From: CG1-02-35-72 sp045046885
GTDB lineage: Bacteria; Bacteroidota; Bacteroidia; Flavobacteriales; Flavobacteriaceae
Reading direction: 5' to 3'
DNA: 64,000 nt
Assembly: GCA_045046885.1 (NCBI GenBank)
Contig: JASFYX010000046.1
Coordinates: 1-64,000, forward strand
Shown here: positions 60,279 through 64,000 of the stretch, piece by piece
Layout: each line of letters starts with the position of its first letter
How positions within the stretch are numbered: the first letter of the stretch is position 1
The notes under the pieces: generated by a model
What the model was told of the DNA's origin: nothing
What the model saw: only the letters and a program-made list of their open reading frames with translations
The model's database searches: none
Made by a program: the position numbers and the translations under genes

Positions 60279-61313
60279 TTATTGGTTTGAACCCGAAATT
60301 AAGTTAGCTATAATTTTTGTTTTGTCGAATTGTTCTGCAACAATTTTAATAAAAACAGTAAGCGGAATAGCCATTATCATACCAGGAATTCCCCATATAT
60401 AGCCCCAAAGACTTAACATAACCAATATGGTGATGACGTTTATTGAGAAAGATTTCCCCATAAATACAGGCTCTAAAATACCACCCATTAAAACTTGAAC
60501 GCCTGTTATAGAGATTATAAAAAATAATAAAGTTGTGGTTGGATCTAATTCAATAATAGCAAATAATGTTAATAATATAACCGTAATAAAGGAGCCTACC
60601 ATTTGTACAAAATTGATAATAAATGCAAATAAACCCCAAAAAATAGGAAAACTCACATCAAAATACATACAAGCAAGCGTAATGCCGATACCTGTAAATA
60701 GGCTGATAATAAACTTTACTTTCATAAACTTAATCAGATCTTTTTCAATTTTCATAAAAACCTTAACGGATGAAAATTGTTGTTTTAAGATTGTTTTATT
60801 CAATACCTTTTGAATATTAATAGATTCTAAAAGCCATAAAACCAAGAAAAAAGCTGTCATTAAAATCATTGAAAGTGTACTGGAAAGAAAATCTAAAGTA
60901 GACCCAATGTGTTTTGTAAATACCTCTTTTTTAAAATAATGTGAAAATGCATTCGTATTTTTAGCACGTTCAATTCCAAAATAATTTTCAACTGTAATAA
61001 CTAAATTACTGAGTTTTGTTTCGGCTTTTTCTATAAAAGTATTGTCAACAGACATTAATTCCTTACTTGAATAATGTACTAATTCGCCGCCAATCTTAAA
61101 TAAAACAGCAATTATTAATATTACTATAAAAAGGCTTATAGGTTTTGTTATTTTCTTTTTACCAAGCCACCTCATAAGAGGTAAAAATAACAAGGCCAAA
61201 AACATCGAAAAAACAAGAGGTATAAAAATAAAGGACAATAATTTTAAAATGTAAAAAATTAAAGGAATTACAATTATAAGTAAAAGTGTATTGGTTGTTT
61301 TTAATTTATCCAT
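60279..61313 (-). CDS. AI-2E family transporter
   Basis: 344 residues with about eight membrane helices. The family pattern is seen at the start (LIFYILKLLSFIFIPLVFSM) and near the end (GILEPVFMGKSFSINVITIL, then WGIPGMIMAIPLTVF). Members include AI-2 exporters and Na+(Li+)/H+ antiporters. Lying between NhaA and MscS, an ion-antiport role seems more likely than signal export (inference). Its start overlaps the nhaA stop by 8 bp. Confidence 0.88.
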   Translation of the reverse strand: MDKLKTTNTLLLIIVIPLIFYILKLLSFIFIPLVFSMFLALLFLPLMRWLGKKKITKPISLFIVILIIAVLFKIGGELVHYSSKELMSVDNTFIEKAETKLSNLVITVENYFGIERAKNTNAFSHYFKKEVFTKHIGSTLDFLSSTLSMILMTAFFLVLWLLESINIQKVLNKTILKQQFSSVKVFMKIEKDLIKFMKVKFIISLFTGIGITLACMYFDVSFPIFWGLFAFIINFVQMVGSFITVILLTLFAIIELDPTTTLLFFIISITGVQVLMGGILEPVFMGKSFSINVITILVMLSLWGYIWGIPGMIMAIPLTVFIKIVAEQFDKTKIIANLISGSNQ

Positions 61314-62622
61314 CTATAACTTTGGTTTTTGGAAGACTGCTTATTCTTAAAATTAAGTAGCCTATTAAACCCGAAACAAACGAGCCTATAAGGATACCTA
61401 TTTTGGCAGAATCAATAAAAATTTGTGAACCTGAAAAGGCGAGATTTGCTATAAAAATTGACATTGTAAAGCCAACACCAGCCAAAACAGCAACACCAAT
61501 TATCTGTGTATAATTTACACCATTTGGCAACGCCGTTATGCCCAACTTAACGCCTAAAAATGAAAATGAGGTGATGCCTATAAATTTACCAACAAAAAGA
61601 CCAATGCCAATATTGGCAATCATAGCATACTCTATTTGCATATCTGTATTAATAATTACGCCAGCATTTGCCAGCGCAAAAATAGGCATAATTAAAAAGG
61701 CCACCCAATTGTGGAGTTTAATCTCTAGATGTTGTAATGGAGATTTCACTTTACCAGAACTGCTTTTTAAGAGTGCTATTTTTTTTAATTGACTTTTCGA
61801 TAAGAGTTTACCATCCTCCTTTTTGTCTCTTTTAAGACTGTCAATAATTTGAAATGTTTTTTCTGTAAAAGAGTTGATATCAATTTTTTGTTTAATCGGA
61901 ATTGTAAAGGCCATTAAAACACCGGCTATAGTTGGATGAATACCCGATTTTAAAAATAAAAACCAAATGATGATGCCTATTATTAAAAACATTGAGTTTG
62001 AATATATCTTTTTGTACGATAAAAAAGCAATTATTAAAAATAAGACCAAAGCATAAAGCACTAATAACCAATTTATAGCACTGCTATAAAATAAAGCGAT
62101 AACAAGTACAGCACCAATATCATCAATTATGGCGAAGGCCGTTAAAAAGACTTTGATACTCATAGGAATTCTATTTCCTAATAATTTTAAAATGGCAAGC
62201 GCAAAAGCAATATCTGTAGCCATAGGTATGCCCCATCCTTTTGTTGTTTCGGGATTTTTATTTAATATTAAAAAAAGTGCAATAGGCACAATAACACCTC
62301 CTAAAGCAGCAAAAAAAGGAAAGGATGCTTTTTTTAAAGTATCTAATTCGCCTATTAAAAATTCTCTTTTTAATTCTAACCCTATTAAAAAAAAGAAGAT
62401 TGCCATAAGGCCATCATTTACCCATAATATAAGGGGTTTTTTGAGTTCAAAATCTTGAAAACTAAACCCTACCTTGTATTGCCACAACGATTCATAAATA
62501 GAATTAAACGATGAATTTGCCCAGATTAAAGCAATAATTGTGGCTGTAAATAAAAGTATGCCACTTAAACTTTCGGTTTTTATAAATTTTTGTAAAGGTG
62601 TAATTACTATCTTTTTAATCAT
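61306..62622 (-). CDS. nhaA: Na+/H+ antiporter NhaA
   Basis: 438 residues with about twelve membrane helices. The ion-binding segments are present: GIPMATDIAFALAILKLLG and TAFAIIDDIGAVLVIALF, carrying the paired Asp of NhaA and the unwound-helix Asp. An extra hydrophilic stretch in the middle (KRDKKEDGKLLSKSQLKKIA) is longer than in E. coli. It expels Na+ or Li+ in exchange for protons. Between the proton antiporter gene and the AI-2E-family gene in one operon. Confidence 0.94.
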   Translation of the reverse strand: MIKKIVITPLQKFIKTESLSGILLFTATIIALIWANSSFNSIYESLWQYKVGFSFQDFELKKPLILWVNDGLMAIFFFLIGLELKREFLIGELDTLKKASFPFFAALGGVIVPIALFLILNKNPETTKGWGIPMATDIAFALAILKLLGNRIPMSIKVFLTAFAIIDDIGAVLVIALFYSSAINWLLVLYALVLFLIIAFLSYKKIYSNSMFLIIGIIIWFLFLKSGIHPTIAGVLMAFTIPIKQKIDINSFTEKTFQIIDSLKRDKKEDGKLLSKSQLKKIALLKSSSGKVKSPLQHLEIKLHNWVAFLIMPIFALANAGVIINTDMQIEYAMIANIGIGLFVGKFIGITSFSFLGVKLGITALPNGVNYTQIIGVAVLAGVGFTMSIFIANLAFSGSQIFIDSAKIGILIGSFVSGLIGYLILRISSLPKTKVIDG

Positions 62623-62643
62623 GATTTACTGTGAGAGCACTGT

Positions 62644-63966
62644 CTATTTTTTTGTATTACTTTTGGTCAAATTTAGGTCTTTCTCTTGAAAATCTTGAGG
62701 ACCTTCATCTAAACTTTTTTCTATATTGCTATGCAAGTCATCAAAATTATGCAATACATCCGAAATATTTTTAGCTTTACTTGCTACCAAAGATATTGTC
62801 ATTATTAAACTTGATATTAAAATGATGTATAATAATATTCCTTGATTAAAATTATAGATAAAGTATTTTGCTGGAATAGTAAAAAACAATAAGATTGTAA
62901 TGAGTCCTCTAGGGGCAATAAACAATTCAGGAATAATGCTTTTACGCCATAATATCAATTTCAGAAAAATATAGCGTACCACATACATGCCTATTACAAT
63001 AATAATACTTTGAAACGCTACTTTGTAATTAACTAAAGAAATTAGCGAAATAGTAAGGCCAAAAATCACAAAGAAAAATGTACGCAATACAAATGCAGAT
63101 TCTATAGTTATTGTATAAAAATCCTTAAAAATGGGTTTTATGCGTTCTAGATTGATATAATTCTTTAATGAACCTCTGAAGAATAATTCTGCATTATTCA
63201 ATATTATACCAAAAAATAGAATAATTATAAGAGATGATAGCTTAAAAACAGAACCTATAGCGTAGATAAGCATCAATACAGCAATTATTAAAAAGAGTTT
63301 GGCATGACTCGTTAGTTTTTGGATGCCCCAAACGGCAATATAACTAAATACAATTGCTACTACAATGGTTATAATAATATTTACAGAAGTACTGATTATT
63401 AAATTTTTAACAGAATCAAAATCGCCGGTTGATACAAGAAATTGGAATAAAATAATACCTAGAATATCAGAAAACGTACTCTCGTAAATCATAAATTCTT
63501 TTTTATCCGCTTTAAGCGATGAAACACTTGGAATAATAATAGCGCTACTTAATATTGAAAGTGGAATGGCATATACAAATGCGTTGTAAAATGAAGAATC
63601 TAAAAATAATTGAATTATGTAGGCTATTAAAATAGCACTGCCAAACAAACAAAGCAATGCCATTAAAAACGATTTTACTATTAATTTTATTTTTTCTTTC
63701 TTAAATTTTAAATCGAGCGCAGCTTCTAATACTATTAAAATTAGACCGACTTTTCCAACAACGATTAAGGAGCTAAATATAAGTGGATTATCTTTAAATT
63801 TTGGAAAAATATATTGAATAGCTACCCCTAATGACATCAATAAAAGAACACTTGGAATATTTGTTTTTTGAGATATATAATTAAATATAAAGCTCAAGAT
63901 AATTAATATTGAAACGCCAATAATAATTAAATATTCGGGTTTTATATGTTCAATTAGTAAAGTCAT
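62644..63966 (-). CDS. Cation:proton antiporter (CPA family)
   Basis: 440 residues with about twelve membrane helices, an NhaP/KefB-like Na+/H+ exchanger domain. Key segments are ILIVLEAALDLKFKKEKIKL, ILSSAIIIPSVSSLKADKKE and ESTFSDILGIILFQFLVSTG with the expected Asp. A hydrophilic C-terminal tail of about 40 residues (NISDVLHNFDDLHSNIEKSL) is without a recognisable RCK domain. It exchanges Na+ or K+ for H+. First gene of the operon, 21 bp upstream of nhaA; its promoter is beyond or at the window edge. Confidence 0.9.
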   Translation of the reverse strand: MTLLIEHIKPEYLIIIGVSILIILSFIFNYISQKTNIPSVLLLMSLGVAIQYIFPKFKDNPLIFSSLIVVGKVGLILIVLEAALDLKFKKEKIKLIVKSFLMALLCLFGSAILIAYIIQLFLDSSFYNAFVYAIPLSILSSAIIIPSVSSLKADKKEFMIYESTFSDILGIILFQFLVSTGDFDSVKNLIISTSVNIIITIVVAIVFSYIAVWGIQKLTSHAKLFLIIAVLMLIYAIGSVFKLSSLIIILFFGIILNNAELFFRGSLKNYINLERIKPIFKDFYTITIESAFVLRTFFFVIFGLTISLISLVNYKVAFQSIIIVIGMYVVRYIFLKLILWRKSIIPELFIAPRGLITILLFFTIPAKYFIYNFNQGILLYIILISSLIMTISLVASKAKNISDVLHNFDDLHSNIEKSLDEGPQDFQEKDLNLTKSNTKK

Positions 63967-64000
63967 AATTTATAACTATTAATGCTTAAAATTACATGTT

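Noticed and set aside
1..64000. tRNA, rRNA or transposase genes
   Set aside because: No cloverleaf with a CCA-type acceptor, no rRNA core sequences and no DDE or HUH transposase motifs were seen on either strand by reading; an exhaustive model search was not possible.

Overview
The window is a stretch of chromosome from a member of the Bacteroidota, almost certainly the family Flavobacteriaceae. Coding capacity is high and the DNA is AT-rich. The Bacteroidota promoter (TTTG, 19-20 nt, TAnnTTTG) precedes several genes, and family-restricted proteins are present (DUF3276, DUF4290, DUF5683, DUF6090, DUF6122). MurA carries Asp in place of the usual active-site Cys, DnaJ has only two zinc motifs, and CarB is short; I recall the last two as usual for this group. 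I cannot name the species.

Layout. 1-4.1 kb: acyl-CoA and housekeeping genes (partial 3-hydroxyacyl-CoA dehydrogenase, Gfo/Idh/MocA oxidoreductase, pcm, cold-shock protein, HAD hydrolase, CvfB-like S1 protein). 4.1-16.5 kb: a long minus-strand run rich in membrane and secreted proteins. It holds seven DUF6090 paralogs (six close together, one apart), an unlisted 41-residue membrane ORF, a nitrilase, two tandem proteins that join a secreted beta-solenoid-like domain to a K+-channel-type pore, and a serine hydrolase. 16.7-30.9 kb: core functions (carbonic anhydrase, flavoprotein, M14 peptidase, YidC, UvrD/PcrA helicase, MurA, GrpE, DnaJ).

30.9-34.3 kb, between dnaJ and lon, is an accessory island. 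It contains a ParE/RelE-type toxin-antitoxin pair bracketed by dnaJ and a second copy of the last 81 codons of dnaJ. It also contains a coupled DUF6602/DUF4145 gene pair with a nuclease-like motif, and a small GIY-YIG gene flanked by repeated palindromic units. This is the best place to look for a new mobile or defence system.

34.3-64 kb: lon; an ECF sigma factor operon with a membrane partner and two strand-repeat envelope proteins; a GlmU-like nucleotidyltransferase; a pyruvate:ferredoxin (flavodoxin) oxidoreductase; a candidate structured small RNA; carB; rpmH; a 2,4-dienoyl-CoA-reductase-like SDR; an M16 peptidase; the parA-parB-DUF5683-dapB-lepB-wbqC-DUF6122 group; and a minus-strand ion-homeostasis operon (antiporter, NhaA, AI-2E-family permease, MscS channel).

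Several starts differ from the longest ORF. In these cases a -7 element lies inside the longer ORF, or the extension runs into the neighbouring gene. No tRNA, rRNA, CRISPR array or transposase was seen.
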